Assembly: GCF_000317895.1 (NCBI RefSeq)
Contig: NC_019567.1
Coordinates: forward strand, 2,976,001 to 3,040,000
Direction: 5' to 3'
Source of the DNA: Bdellovibrio bacteriovorus str. Tiberius
Lineage (GTDB): Bacteria; Bdellovibrionota; Bdellovibrionia; Bdellovibrionales; Bdellovibrionaceae
Length of the DNA stretch: 64,000 nucleotides
The notes under the pieces are model-generated. The model did no database searches, had not been told where the DNA came from, and saw only the letters and a program-made list of their open reading frames with translations. Within the stretch, counting starts at the first letter, position 1; each line of letters opens with the position of its first letter. The translations under genes and the position numbers were made by a program. Of this stretch, positions 50,031 through 58,314 are shown in pieces.

Positions 50031-52774
50031 TAGAAGCCCCAGAAGTTATGTCCGATGGTTTGACGACAGTCTTTGCTCATGCCGTACATGCCCCCGAACT
50101 TTTCATAAGTTTTGAACTTCTTCCCATCTTCAGAGCAGCTGTACTTCACGCGCACTTTACCGTCGCAGTAGTCGGACTGAATGATCACGGCAGAAGACGG
50201 CGTGGTGTTGCCATTGGCATCTGTCAGCTCTTCAAGCTCCAGATGCTTCACTTTGTTGCCTGTGTATCTTTCGAAGTAATCAGCGGCCTTGGCGGCGCAG
50301 ACATTCTGATAACAACCCACACCAGCAGCCAATTGGTCCACACAGTGATCCGGGATCGTGCCGTACTTTTTATAGGTCTCGACCACTCTGTTCACATCCA
50401 CTTCCTGCAGACGAGGAATATTGACCTTGTCTTTTTTGGCAGTGATGTAGCGATGAATGCTGCGGAACAGGTAAACACCCAGTTTGATCGGATTCAAAGG
50501 CAGGCCGCCTGTTGACACTGCCGCCCCCCCGGCAACACCCACAAAATTGATGGAACAACCACCGCAATAGGACTTGCTTACGTGAGGGCTGGTCTGAAGA
50601 CTGCCATTGGATTCACCAATCACCGTCCCGTTGTCGCGGATCTTACAGTAGTTCACCGAGATCCCGTTAAAGGCATAGAAGCTGAAGTCTTTGGCACTGT
50701 TCGGAGCAATAGACACCGCACACGGAGCACCCAGCAATGGACCGAAGTCCGCCAAAAGAGCCACTTCCATTTTTTCTTTCTGAATCTTAGGGTCAAATTT
50801 TACAGCCCCGTTTTTGATCATCGCGTTCAGGCTTGTGACCTTGGGTGGCTTGAAGTCCACATCTATATATAGAGGCAAAGCATTCCAGCCAAACAAAGCC
50901 GTGCTGGCCAAATCAGCCATCAGACGCTTGTTCGCACGACGGGTCTGATACCAGGGATCATATACCTTACATGCTTTCAGATCGGCGTAAGGGTTGAAAA
51001 CGTCAGGCGTAGAAACCGTCGAATTGACCGGCAGGAACGCATCCGCGTACTTAGCGACAGCATAAAGATCTACCATGGACTTAATAAGACGACGTGTGCA
51101 ATCAATCGCAGAAGCACAGATGGAGTTCCCTGGATCGCTGACACGAGTGGCATCCCACACCAGCAACGGCGCCCCAAACTTCATCGGCTGAATATCAGCA
51201 GCAATCGTCGCCGGAGGCGCCACACCCAAAAGCTCACGCGCCCACGCATGGAAGCCGCTTCTGTTCACTGTGTATCCAGCCGCATTCCAGATCTTTTCAC
51301 GTTCCAGTGAATCACAGAATGCAACCACGGTTTCACTGACTTTATCAAAGTACCGGGTGGCATCTGCCAACTGAACTTGGGAACCTTGAAACGAACGCTG
51401 CATGACATCCAGCTGTTGAACCTTATCAATGCCAGTTTTCATAAAGTCCAGACGCTGGTCCCCTGCCAGACGTGCCTCAGTACACAGGTAGTAAAGTTCA
51501 TCACGGTGCTGGTTGGAATAGGTTTTGGCAAAAGCCAGTGGTTTTACAAACTCCCCCAGTTCAACTGGAGTCATAGCGCCGGCCACGATGTTCAGGAACT
51601 GGATGGCGCTTTGCACACGATTTTTCATCGATCCGCGGGCTGTCACGTAATTCTTGCGGAAGTTCTCGACCCAGTCCGAGGCATCTTCGTAGCTGCGGGT
51701 TCCCAGGAAGTCATCATTCACATCACGGGGACCACGATTCACAACATCGTCTTCAGGACCTTTCGGAACTTCTTTGCGATGCTCGGTTTCATTGCCGTCC
51801 GGACGCGCCAGTTCGCGAATGCTGTTCATAGAAAGAGTGGCGGCATCGCACTCGGGCTTTTCAATGCTTTTACAGCCGTTGGGAATCATCATAATGGATT
51901 CTTCAAGGGCGATGGAACGGAACATCTGACCGTACTCAGGCGCCACCTGAAGCGGGATATTGGAATATCTCCAGGCAAAAGAAAGATAGATTTTTACGCT
52001 GTTCCAGAAATCGAATCCGACAGAGCCGAATTCCACAGCACGAGGAATTTTTAAATCAAGCTGGATAATGGAATTACGCGAATCCAGGGTCGCATCAGCA
52101 CTTTCACAGTCCGTGATGTACTTGTCTTTAGTGATTGCCGCCTGGGCCACAGAAAGAAGGACTGACTTGTCCACCTCTACTGAATTCAACTGCTCTTGAA
52201 GGGCCGAGAACCTTTTTACATAGAAGCAGGCCACACGATCTGTCTTTTTCATGGACATAAAGTGGGTGCCATTGAACTTATCCAGACTTTCCCAGCGCAG
52301 TCCGGCCCCTTCCGAGTTATCCCAGAGTTTGGAAAGATAGCCGTTCAACTCAGGACAATAGGTCTTGTTCTGACATTTTTCAGCAATGGCATTATAGCCG
52401 GTCAATGCCGAAGTCTTCAGATTGGTCGGAAGAAGTGGAAGCTGTCCGGCCATCAGCTTGTTCATAATCACTTTGGTAAGACGGGTTACTGCAATACGAA
52501 ACTGCTGCATGCCCTCGGCGCTCATCGCTTCAGCATTGGAGCCGATATTTTTACCAAGGGAATAAACCATCTTTCCCGCATTGTATCCATCCACCACGAT
52601 AAATGCGGACTCGGTCGGAATCTCAGAGTCTACGGCGCATTGCGCACGATTTGTAATTCTCAATTTATTCAACTGAACCTGAGATGTGGAAGTCGTTTGT
52701 GCATCGGCACCCACCGCCATCATCCAGATCACTGTCATCAACACAATTTTGCCCATAGACCCTGCATTATTCAT
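50030..52774 (-). CDS. large secreted protein of unknown function in the fibre operon
   Basis: 914 residues with signal peptide (cut near ADAQT, about residue 26). The long helical middle (about 180-600) is followed by a Cys-containing region (PHVSKSYCGGCSI, about 750) that includes a hydrophobic Gly-rich stretch (INFVGVAGGAAV), and a C-terminal domain with several cysteines. It is the largest member of the six-gene operon. Size and lack of enzyme motifs suggest a scaffold, usher-like or receptor part; this is inference. AGAGG site before the ATG. Confidence 0.72.
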   Translation of the reverse strand: MNNAGSMGKIVLMTVIWMMAVGADAQTTSTSQVQLNKLRITNRAQCAVDSEIPTESAFIVVDGYNAGKMVYSLGKNIGSNAEAMSAEGMQQFRIAVTRLTKVIMNKLMAGQLPLLPTNLKTSALTGYNAIAEKCQNKTYCPELNGYLSKLWDNSEGAGLRWESLDKFNGTHFMSMKKTDRVACFYVKRFSALQEQLNSVEVDKSVLLSVAQAAITKDKYITDCESADATLDSRNSIIQLDLKIPRAVEFGSVGFDFWNSVKIYLSFAWRYSNIPLQVAPEYGQMFRSIALEESIMMIPNGCKSIEKPECDAATLSMNSIRELARPDGNETEHRKEVPKGPEDDVVNRGPRDVNDDFLGTRSYEDASDWVENFRKNYVTARGSMKNRVQSAIQFLNIVAGAMTPVELGEFVKPLAFAKTYSNQHRDELYYLCTEARLAGDQRLDFMKTGIDKVQQLDVMQRSFQGSQVQLADATRYFDKVSETVVAFCDSLEREKIWNAAGYTVNRSGFHAWARELLGVAPPATIAADIQPMKFGAPLLVWDATRVSDPGNSICASAIDCTRRLIKSMVDLYAVAKYADAFLPVNSTVSTPDVFNPYADLKACKVYDPWYQTRRANKRLMADLASTALFGWNALPLYIDVDFKPPKVTSLNAMIKNGAVKFDPKIQKEKMEVALLADFGPLLGAPCAVSIAPNSAKDFSFYAFNGISVNYCKIRDNGTVIGESNGSLQTSPHVSKSYCGGCSINFVGVAGGAAVSTGGLPLNPIKLGVYLFRSIHRYITAKKDKVNIPRLQEVDVNRVVETYKKYGTIPDHCVDQLAAGVGCYQNVCAAKAADYFERYTGNKVKHLELEELTDANGNTTPSSAVIIQSDYCDGKVRVKYSCSEDGKKFKTYEKFGGMYGMSKDCRQTIGHNFWGF

Positions 52775-52783
52775 TTAAAACCT

Positions 52784-53317
52784 CTAATTAAGACCGGTGC
52801 CGCAAGAGCTGACTTTGTTCAACATGGTTGTATAGAACAAAACCACTGTCTGATCCGCTGGAGAGAAGTTTCTCTTCACAGAGCCATCAGAGTTCACCAT
52901 GTTGTACAGGTACGTATTTACGAAGCGATAAACTGCAGGTGTGACCAGAAGATTGGAACGGCACTTGTAGTTTTTGTAGGTCACTGTGATGTTTGCATAG
53001 CCATTGCTGTTGTTGTTATTGCCGTTGTCATAGTCGCCAATGTAGATTGTATCCCCTTCGCCGCCGTTCGCCCGACCGTAGCCAACCTGGAACTGCACAG
53101 TCCATCCGGATCCACTGCTGTCCTGCCCGACGATTTTACAAAGATTGCCTGAACAGGCGATCGCCATTTCATTCTCAATTTTCTTCTGCAGTTCTGCTTC
53201 AGAGTATTGAGGAAGTGGACGTGGATCGAATTCTCCAGTGCCATCATCAAATTCATTCGCAGTCGCCTGCATCGTTGTCGCCAACAAAACCCCTGCAAGA
53301 AGCGCCTTGAGTTTCAT
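52784..53317 (-). CDS. secreted protein, first gene of the six-gene operon
   Basis: 177 residues: signal peptide (to about residue 20), an acidic linker, a Cys pair (ACSGNLCKI), a Gly/Asn-rich stretch (NGNNNNSNGYAN) and a C-terminal part with two more cysteines. It could be a small fibre or cap subunit. AAGGGAAG ribosome site; next gene follows after 9 bp. No family recognised. Confidence 0.72.
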   Translation of the reverse strand: MKLKALLAGVLLATTMQATANEFDDGTGEFDPRPLPQYSEAELQKKIENEMAIACSGNLCKIVGQDSSGSGWTVQFQVGYGRANGGEGDTIYIGDYDNGNNNNSNGYANITVTYKNYKCRSNLLVTPAVYRFVNTYLYNMVNSDGSVKRNFSPADQTVVLFYTTMLNKVSSCGTGLN

Positions 53318-53451
53318 AACTTCCCTTTCCCATTCCGTGATTGGAATTTGTTTTTTGGTGCGAAATAATTTTTACCAACTTGATAAAAGTAAATTCAAAC
53401 TACAGATCAGCAATTAAACAGAATGTAATTCTCGCCCGCAGATGTTCGGCG

Positions 53452-53492
53452 AAAAAAAAGAAAAGGCCGCTGGTGTTCACCAACGGCCTTTT
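53452..53492 (-). terminator. intrinsic terminator of the collagen-like gene
   Basis: AAAAGGCCGTTGGTG pairs with CACC-AGCGGCCTTTT around a short loop; then TTCTTTTTTTT on the minus strand. It separates the fibre gene from the six-gene operon, which must have its own promoter in 53318-53451 or rely on read-through. Confidence 0.88.
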
Positions 53493-53517
53493 GCGAGAAC
53501 ACTTGTCTAACCGGGGG

Positions 53518-56439
53518 CTAGAAAGTGACTGGCATCATGTGCGGAATTTTTCCTGCATCGGAGTTTCCGATGATCATACCGCGCACTTTGGAGTGACGTG
53601 TAGCTGGCTGGAACGGAAGGCCTTTGTAGTTCGGGGATTGAACTGCAGGGACCCAGCGTCCGGAACCGTCCACCATCCATTCACGGAAGTACATGTTGAT
53701 GTGAGTACCTTCAACCAAGTAATCAATGGTGGTGCCCGCACCCGCAAGGGCCATCGCCGCGCGGAATGTGAACAGATTCTCTGCCATACCTTCACCGAAT
53801 GCGCCATAAGCGGCCGCAAACGCCTTAGCATCGGAGTTCATCGTTTTGTACATGGTTTTCAAAGCATAGTACATTTTGCTTGCAGCCTCGGCCGTTTTCT
53901 TGGTCGTGACGTTCACGCAAGAACCCGGAATACGAGATCCGCCATCCATCATGCACAGATCGTAAGGATCGTTGCGCTCGTTGAAGTAGGAGTAGATCTG
54001 ATCCGTGGACTTGTCGATGAAGGCATCCTGACTCATGGTCTGAGCCGCTCTCATCAGTCTCATGGTGTTTTCGTCACTGAAGTTCACGTTGAATTCAATG
54101 CCGGTATAACCCAGATCTGCATCAGGCACGCCCACCATCAGGGAATCCAGGCCGGTCTTTTTAACCAAAGCATAGATGCCGGATCTTAGACGCTTGCCGT
54201 TGGCGCTTTCATGCTTGAAGGCATAAGAATAAGTACCAAACATGCTTTCCATGCGTGCTTTGCTGTCCCAGTTCTCAACCGAGTATTTCGCTCCGTAGAA
54301 CATGAAGTCTTTTTCTTTGTGCTTGAACCAGAAGCGGCTGTCTTCGGAATCAGAATAGATACCGTAGTTCACAACTGCTGTATTGCGGTCCAGATGCATT
54401 TCAGAAGTGGTGTAAGAATTGATCTTACCTTTGCTGTACGTTTTGTCCCAAATGATCGGCAAAGCCAAAGATTTGCTGACAACACGGCCCGTCGCAACGG
54501 ATCTGAAGGTTTCAACTTTTACCACCGGTGCGCGCTCAACCAAGTTTCTTGGTTTGTCGGCTGACAGTGTTTCTGACGCCAGAACGTTACCACGGATCAC
54601 GTCTTCGTAAGCTTTGCGGCCAGTATCGGTCGTCAAATCAAACAAGAACGAGAACCCATCGTCTGAAGATCTGAACTCACTCAAGCTTAAAGTCAGGATG
54701 GATACGTTGGTGAACATCGAGAAGCTGTTCAGCTTACCTTTGGACATTTTTACGTAAGCACGCTCAGAGCCGACTTTTTCCACGTAAGTTTCCCAAGTAC
54801 CGTTCGCCAGTTTCGCCACCCCTGCACCGATTGGACCGAAGCCCGCGCCTGCAGAGAAGATGATTCCTCCGTGACCGATGTAGGTGATGCTGTCACCTGG
54901 ATCCCAAGTGTCCAGATCTGCTGCATCCTTAGGTACAGACCAGCGACCACCCATATTACGGGCTTTGTCCAGAGTGCTCACATAGCGAACAGACTCTGTC
55001 TCTTTGCCCATGATTGGCAGAACGCCGACATAACCCCAGAAGTGCTGACGCAAACCTGTCGCATTGTCGAACCAGAAACGCACCTGAGCACCCAGACCCA
55101 CTTCGATTGCGCCGTAGACAGTTTTTTGGAAACCATCACGGTAATCGCCATAGATCAATGTATCGGAAGTCGGACGGTAGTCATACTTCACGATGGATGT
55201 CGGCTGCACATTTCTGAAGTGCGGAGTCAGATTCACGATGTACTGACCATAATCGAAGCTCAGATGGAACAGAGGCTTCAATTTTGCTCTGAGTTTGTTT
55301 TTCTCTTCTTCTTTGAATCCAGTCGAGCTGGAGGACGTCGCTGTGGACTCTCCGGTCGTTGATGTCGAAGTGGAGGTTGAAGACGAGGAAGAACTGGATG
55401 ACGTTGTCACTTCACCTGTCGTGGACGTTGTCACAGAAGTCGACGTTGCCGTCGTTACTGTGGTCGCCGTATCAGGATTGTAAGTGGTGGCCGTCGAAGT
55501 TGGTCCATAAGTACTTGTGCTTGGACCATAAGTCGTTGCAGTCGTATAACCAGTGGACTGATGACCTGTTGTGTAGCCAGTGCTGTAACCCGTACTGTAA
55601 CCCGTGGAATAGCCAGTTGTGTAGCCGGTGCTGTATCCAGTTGTATAACCAGTGGAATACCCAGTCGTGTCACCTTTATGGCCGTTAGTGCCATAATTGC
55701 CCTTGTGACCATTGTCACCTTTATGACCGTTATCGCCTTTATGACCATTGTCTCCACGGTCCCCATTGTTACCGTAGTTGCCCTTACTGCCTTTATCGCC
55801 GTGATCACCGTTGTCGCCGTTGTTGCCATAATTGCCTTTAGAGCCTTTTTCACCACGGTCCCCGTTGTTACCGTAGTTGCCTTTACTGCCCTTATCGCCG
55901 TGATCACCATTGTCGCCGTTGTTGCCGTAATTGCCTTTAGAGCCTTTCTCACCACGGTCACCATTGTTGCCGTAATTGCCTTTATCACCATGGTCACCAT
56001 TATTACCATAGTTGCCTTTACTGCCCTTATCGCCGTGATCACCGTTGTTGCCGTAATTACCTTTATCACCATGGTCACCATTGTTACCATAGTTGCCTTT
56101 ATCGCCCTTGTTCCCAAGAATGCCGTGGTTTCCTAGAACACCATGATCACCGTTATCTCCGTGGTCACCATTGTTGCCATAGTTGCCTTTGCTACCTTTG
56201 TCACCATGGTCACCGTTGTTCCCATAGTTGCCCTTGTCCCCTTTGTTGCCGTTGCCGATGATCCCTTTGGTACCATTGCCCCCAGGCGTTGAATTCCAAT
56301 TTACGAATCCGCCTTGGCCTCCGGTTTGGATCAATTGAGTATTTTTCGTGACGGTTTCAGATGGTGCATTCGCAAAAGCGACGTTTGCAACCATTGTCAT
56401 TCCCGCCAGGAAAATCACCTTCCCTGACTTCCCACCCAT
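53518..56439 (-). CDS. collagen-like repeat surface fibre protein
   Basis: 973 residues. Signal peptide (cut near AFA-NA, about residue 24). Residues 64-258 are 65 uninterrupted Gly-X-Y triplets built from GNY, GNN, GDH, GDK, GSK and similar, with no proline. Residues 259-300 repeat Gly-Tyr-Ser/Thr-Thr; 300-374 are almost only Ser and Thr. A globular domain of about 600 residues follows, with aromatic and charged strands and few cysteines. Collagen-like triplets trimerise into rods in bacteria; the layout suggests a stalked trimeric fibre with a large tip domain. AAGGAG site. It belongs to no family I know outside the repeats. Confidence 0.85.
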   Translation of the reverse strand: MGGKSGKVIFLAGMTMVANVAFANAPSETVTKNTQLIQTGGQGGFVNWNSTPGGNGTKGIIGNGNKGDKGNYGNNGDHGDKGSKGNYGNNGDHGDNGDHGVLGNHGILGNKGDKGNYGNNGDHGDKGNYGNNGDHGDKGSKGNYGNNGDHGDKGNYGNNGDRGEKGSKGNYGNNGDNGDHGDKGSKGNYGNNGDRGEKGSKGNYGNNGDNGDHGDKGSKGNYGNNGDRGDNGHKGDNGHKGDNGHKGNYGTNGHKGDTTGYSTGYTTGYSTGYTTGYSTGYSTGYSTGYTTGHQSTGYTTATTYGPSTSTYGPTSTATTYNPDTATTVTTATSTSVTTSTTGEVTTSSSSSSSSTSTSTSTTGESTATSSSSTGFKEEEKNKLRAKLKPLFHLSFDYGQYIVNLTPHFRNVQPTSIVKYDYRPTSDTLIYGDYRDGFQKTVYGAIEVGLGAQVRFWFDNATGLRQHFWGYVGVLPIMGKETESVRYVSTLDKARNMGGRWSVPKDAADLDTWDPGDSITYIGHGGIIFSAGAGFGPIGAGVAKLANGTWETYVEKVGSERAYVKMSKGKLNSFSMFTNVSILTLSLSEFRSSDDGFSFLFDLTTDTGRKAYEDVIRGNVLASETLSADKPRNLVERAPVVKVETFRSVATGRVVSKSLALPIIWDKTYSKGKINSYTTSEMHLDRNTAVVNYGIYSDSEDSRFWFKHKEKDFMFYGAKYSVENWDSKARMESMFGTYSYAFKHESANGKRLRSGIYALVKKTGLDSLMVGVPDADLGYTGIEFNVNFSDENTMRLMRAAQTMSQDAFIDKSTDQIYSYFNERNDPYDLCMMDGGSRIPGSCVNVTTKKTAEAASKMYYALKTMYKTMNSDAKAFAAAYGAFGEGMAENLFTFRAAMALAGAGTTIDYLVEGTHINMYFREWMVDGSGRWVPAVQSPNYKGLPFQPATRHSKVRGMIIGNSDAGKIPHMMPVTF
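55318..55539 (-). repeat. Ser/Thr-rich low-complexity stalk
   Basis: Encodes residues 301-374 of the fibre protein: TYGPST-type units, then runs of Ser and Thr including eight consecutive serines. Probable flexible or glycosylated stalk. Confidence 0.75.
55540..55665 (-). repeat. 12-bp tandem repeats coding Gly-Tyr-Ser/Thr-Thr
   Basis: About nine tetrapeptide units of GYST or GYTT plus one GHQST variant, residues 259-300 of the fibre protein. In-frame gain or loss of units is possible. Confidence 0.85.
55666..56250 (-). repeat. collagen-like Gly-X-Y coding repeats
   Basis: 65 triplets, arranged in larger blocks of 15-24 residues (GNYGNNGDHGDKGSK type) that recur with small changes. The pattern shows expansion by block duplication. 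Confidence 0.92.
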
Positions 56440-56737
56440 TGCATTCTCCTTTGTAACCCCGTCCGCAAAAATTGAAGATGTTCAATCTTCGCAGGCAAGA
56501 TCGGTTAAATTCTGTTCGAGCTGACAAAATTTTTAGAATGCAGGAATTATTATTGGCACTTTAATAAATCATAATTTCAGCCATTTAATTAACACATTTT
56601 GAAAGTGTCATACGACATCCGCCGTTTCGTTTTTTATTTGAAACAACAATTTTCTTTCAAATCCGTAAAGAACTTTTGCAAAAGAACTATGTTAATAACC
56701 ACAAGAACCAACTGACTCCAATGAAGGAAAAAGCCTT
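56440..56737. other. AT-rich divergent spacer
   Basis: 298 bp between the fibre gene and the first HTTM module, clearly AT-rich, with tracts such as TTTATTTGAAACAAC. It must hold two divergent promoters. No RNA gene or clear operator is seen. Confidence 0.5.
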
Positions 56738-57352
56738 ATGAAATTGAAGGAAGACCTGAAATTCATCTTCAAACAAGGAAAGAAGATTCTGATAATGAGC
56801 TTCTTCACGTTGAATGTCGGCATCATGATTGTCGATGGACTGCCCGATCAAAGCACACTCGGTGAGCGATTCATCAAAGCCGTGCGTCGCTATCAGGCCA
56901 TGGTGATGCTTTACCAGCCCTGGGCCATGTTTGCCCCAAACCCGATGAACACCAACGCCCATATCGAAGCTGACCTGATCTTTGAAGACGGTTCAACCGG
57001 CGTCTGGAAAATGCCTCGCCCGACAATCATGCAGGGACCGCGAAAAGTGCTGACCGGAGATCGCTATCGTCTGTTCGGTCAGGAAACCCTGCTGCCGAAA
57101 GAAAATGAACTGGTTTGGTTTGATGTGTCCCGATTTATCACCCGCGAAGTGATGGAAGCTGAAACACACGGAAAAAACCGAGTTCTGAAAGAAGTTGTCT
57201 TCAAAAGATATCAAAGCCGCGTGCGACCTCCGCCAGAGGCGCCGTTGATTCCTCACGGGACTATGAGCACCAAATATGACACTGAAACCTTGTTCGTCTA
57301 TAAACCGACCTTCGAAAGGATTCGCCATGAAGCTAAAAACGATCTTCAATAA
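56738..57352 (+). CDS. QPWxMFAPNP-motif membrane protein, HTTM partner (copy 1)
   Basis: 204 residues: one N-terminal membrane helix (about residues 20-40), then an extracytoplasmic domain that opens with QPWAMFAPNP and ends IPHGTMSTKYD. The same landmarks are in the minus-strand copy. Proteins with this motif (DUF5819-like by my recollection) often adjoin HTTM genes. It overlaps the HTTM gene by 26 bp. AAGGA site. Function unknown. Confidence 0.75.
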   Translation: MKLKEDLKFIFKQGKKILIMSFFTLNVGIMIVDGLPDQSTLGERFIKAVRRYQAMVMLYQPWAMFAPNPMNTNAHIEADLIFEDGSTGVWKMPRPTIMQGPRKVLTGDRYRLFGQETLLPKENELVWFDVSRFITREVMEAETHGKNRVLKEVVFKRYQSRVRPPPEAPLIPHGTMSTKYDTETLFVYKPTFERIRHEAKNDLQ

Positions 57353-58271
57353 TTTCGAAGAATTTTTGTTCAAACCCCAGCCTGTCTATAGTGTTGCCCT
57401 GATGCGAATCGGCCTGGGTCTGATCTTATTGTTCAACTGGCTTATGCTTTATGCGGATCTGGATATCCTTTTCGGCCCCGATGGGATGGTTTCACTGCAG
57501 ACCGCTCAACAATACGGAAATCCCTTCCGCTATTCTTTATTTGATTATATGCCGAACACGTCGAAGGTGACTCACACCCTGGCCTTCATCAATCTGCTGG
57601 CCGTTCTGGCCATGACGTTTGGTGCCTGGACCCGCACCGCCATCTTTGTTGCCTTTGTGACTTTGATTTCATTTCACCACCGCAATGGCTTTGTCATGAA
57701 CAGCGCCGACTCGGTTTTAAGAAACTTTCTGTTTCTGCTGATGTTCACCCCCTGCGGCGATGCCTTCGCTATTGACCGCTGGCGTTTGCGCCTAAAAGGT
57801 CAGGCCCCTGAGGTGCCTGCAGAAAAAGCTCCTTGGGCCCTGCGCATGATCCAAATCCAATTCTGCGTTATCTATCTGGCCACGGTGATGTTCAAAATTA
57901 AAGGCGATCGGTGGGTCGACGGCACGGCCGTATATATCGCCACCCGACTGGATGACTTTGTCCGCTTTGAACTTCCACTGCTGAACAATATGATCTTTAT
58001 CAAATACCTGACCTGGTCCACGCTGCTGGTGGAATTTGCCTTGGGAACTTTGGTGTGGATCAAAGACCTTCGTTACTGGATTCTGCTGGCCGGAGTCGGA
58101 TTGCATCTGGGAATTGAGTACACCATGTCGATCCCCGTCTTTGAATGGGCGATGATTGTGGTGATGGTCAGCATGGTGGATTCACGGGATATCGAGCGCT
58201 GGATGGAAAAACTTCGCAAGTACCGCCAGCAAGCCCGCACGGCACAGACTCCCCAACCACAAACCACATAA
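57327..58271 (+). CDS. HTTM (gamma-carboxylase-like) membrane protein (copy 1)
   Basis: 314 residues with about seven membrane helices and HTTM landmarks: FKPQPVYSVALMRIGLGL at the start, HHRNGFVMNSAD and FTPCGDAFAIDRW, then QIQFCVIYLATVMFKIKGDRW. The domain is shared with vitamin K-dependent gamma-glutamyl carboxylase; bacterial members have no proven reaction. The ATG at 57327 lies inside the end of the partner gene. A close paralogue is encoded convergently. Confidence 0.85.
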   Translation: MKLKTIFNNFEEFLFKPQPVYSVALMRIGLGLILLFNWLMLYADLDILFGPDGMVSLQTAQQYGNPFRYSLFDYMPNTSKVTHTLAFINLLAVLAMTFGAWTRTAIFVAFVTLISFHHRNGFVMNSADSVLRNFLFLLMFTPCGDAFAIDRWRLRLKGQAPEVPAEKAPWALRMIQIQFCVIYLATVMFKIKGDRWVDGTAVYIATRLDDFVRFELPLLNNMIFIKYLTWSTLLVEFALGTLVWIKDLRYWILLAGVGLHLGIEYTMSIPVFEWAMIVVMVSMVDSRDIERWMEKLRKYRQQARTAQTPQPQTT

Positions 58272-58282
58272 AATCAGGACAT

Positions 58283-58313
58283 AAAAAAAGCCGCTGTTCC
58301 CAGCGGCTTTTTA
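58283..58313. terminator. bidirectional terminator between the two HTTM genes
   Basis: AAAAAAAGCCGCTG, loop TTCC, CAGCGGCTTTTT; runs on both sides. It is the symmetry centre of the inverted module pair. Confidence 0.92.
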
Positions 58314-58314
58314 T

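Noticed and set aside
52196-53152. 318-codon plus-strand frame across two operon genes
   Set aside because: It crosses the junction of two real minus-strand genes and is rich in His and Ile, typical of antisense frames.
55455-56117. Open frame in a second minus-strand frame across the repeats
   Set aside because: Frame-shifted reading of the collagen-like repeat; composition is an artefact of the triplets.
55561-56136. Long open frame of Val/Ala/Ile repeats opposite the fibre repeats
   Set aside because: It mirrors the Gly-X-Y codons on the other strand; repeat DNA keeps all frames open. No ribosome site or signal.
55540-56250. CRISPR-like regular repeats
   Set aside because: The units are coding, contiguous and in frame, without spacers; they encode Gly-X-Y and Gly-Tyr-Ser/Thr-Thr.
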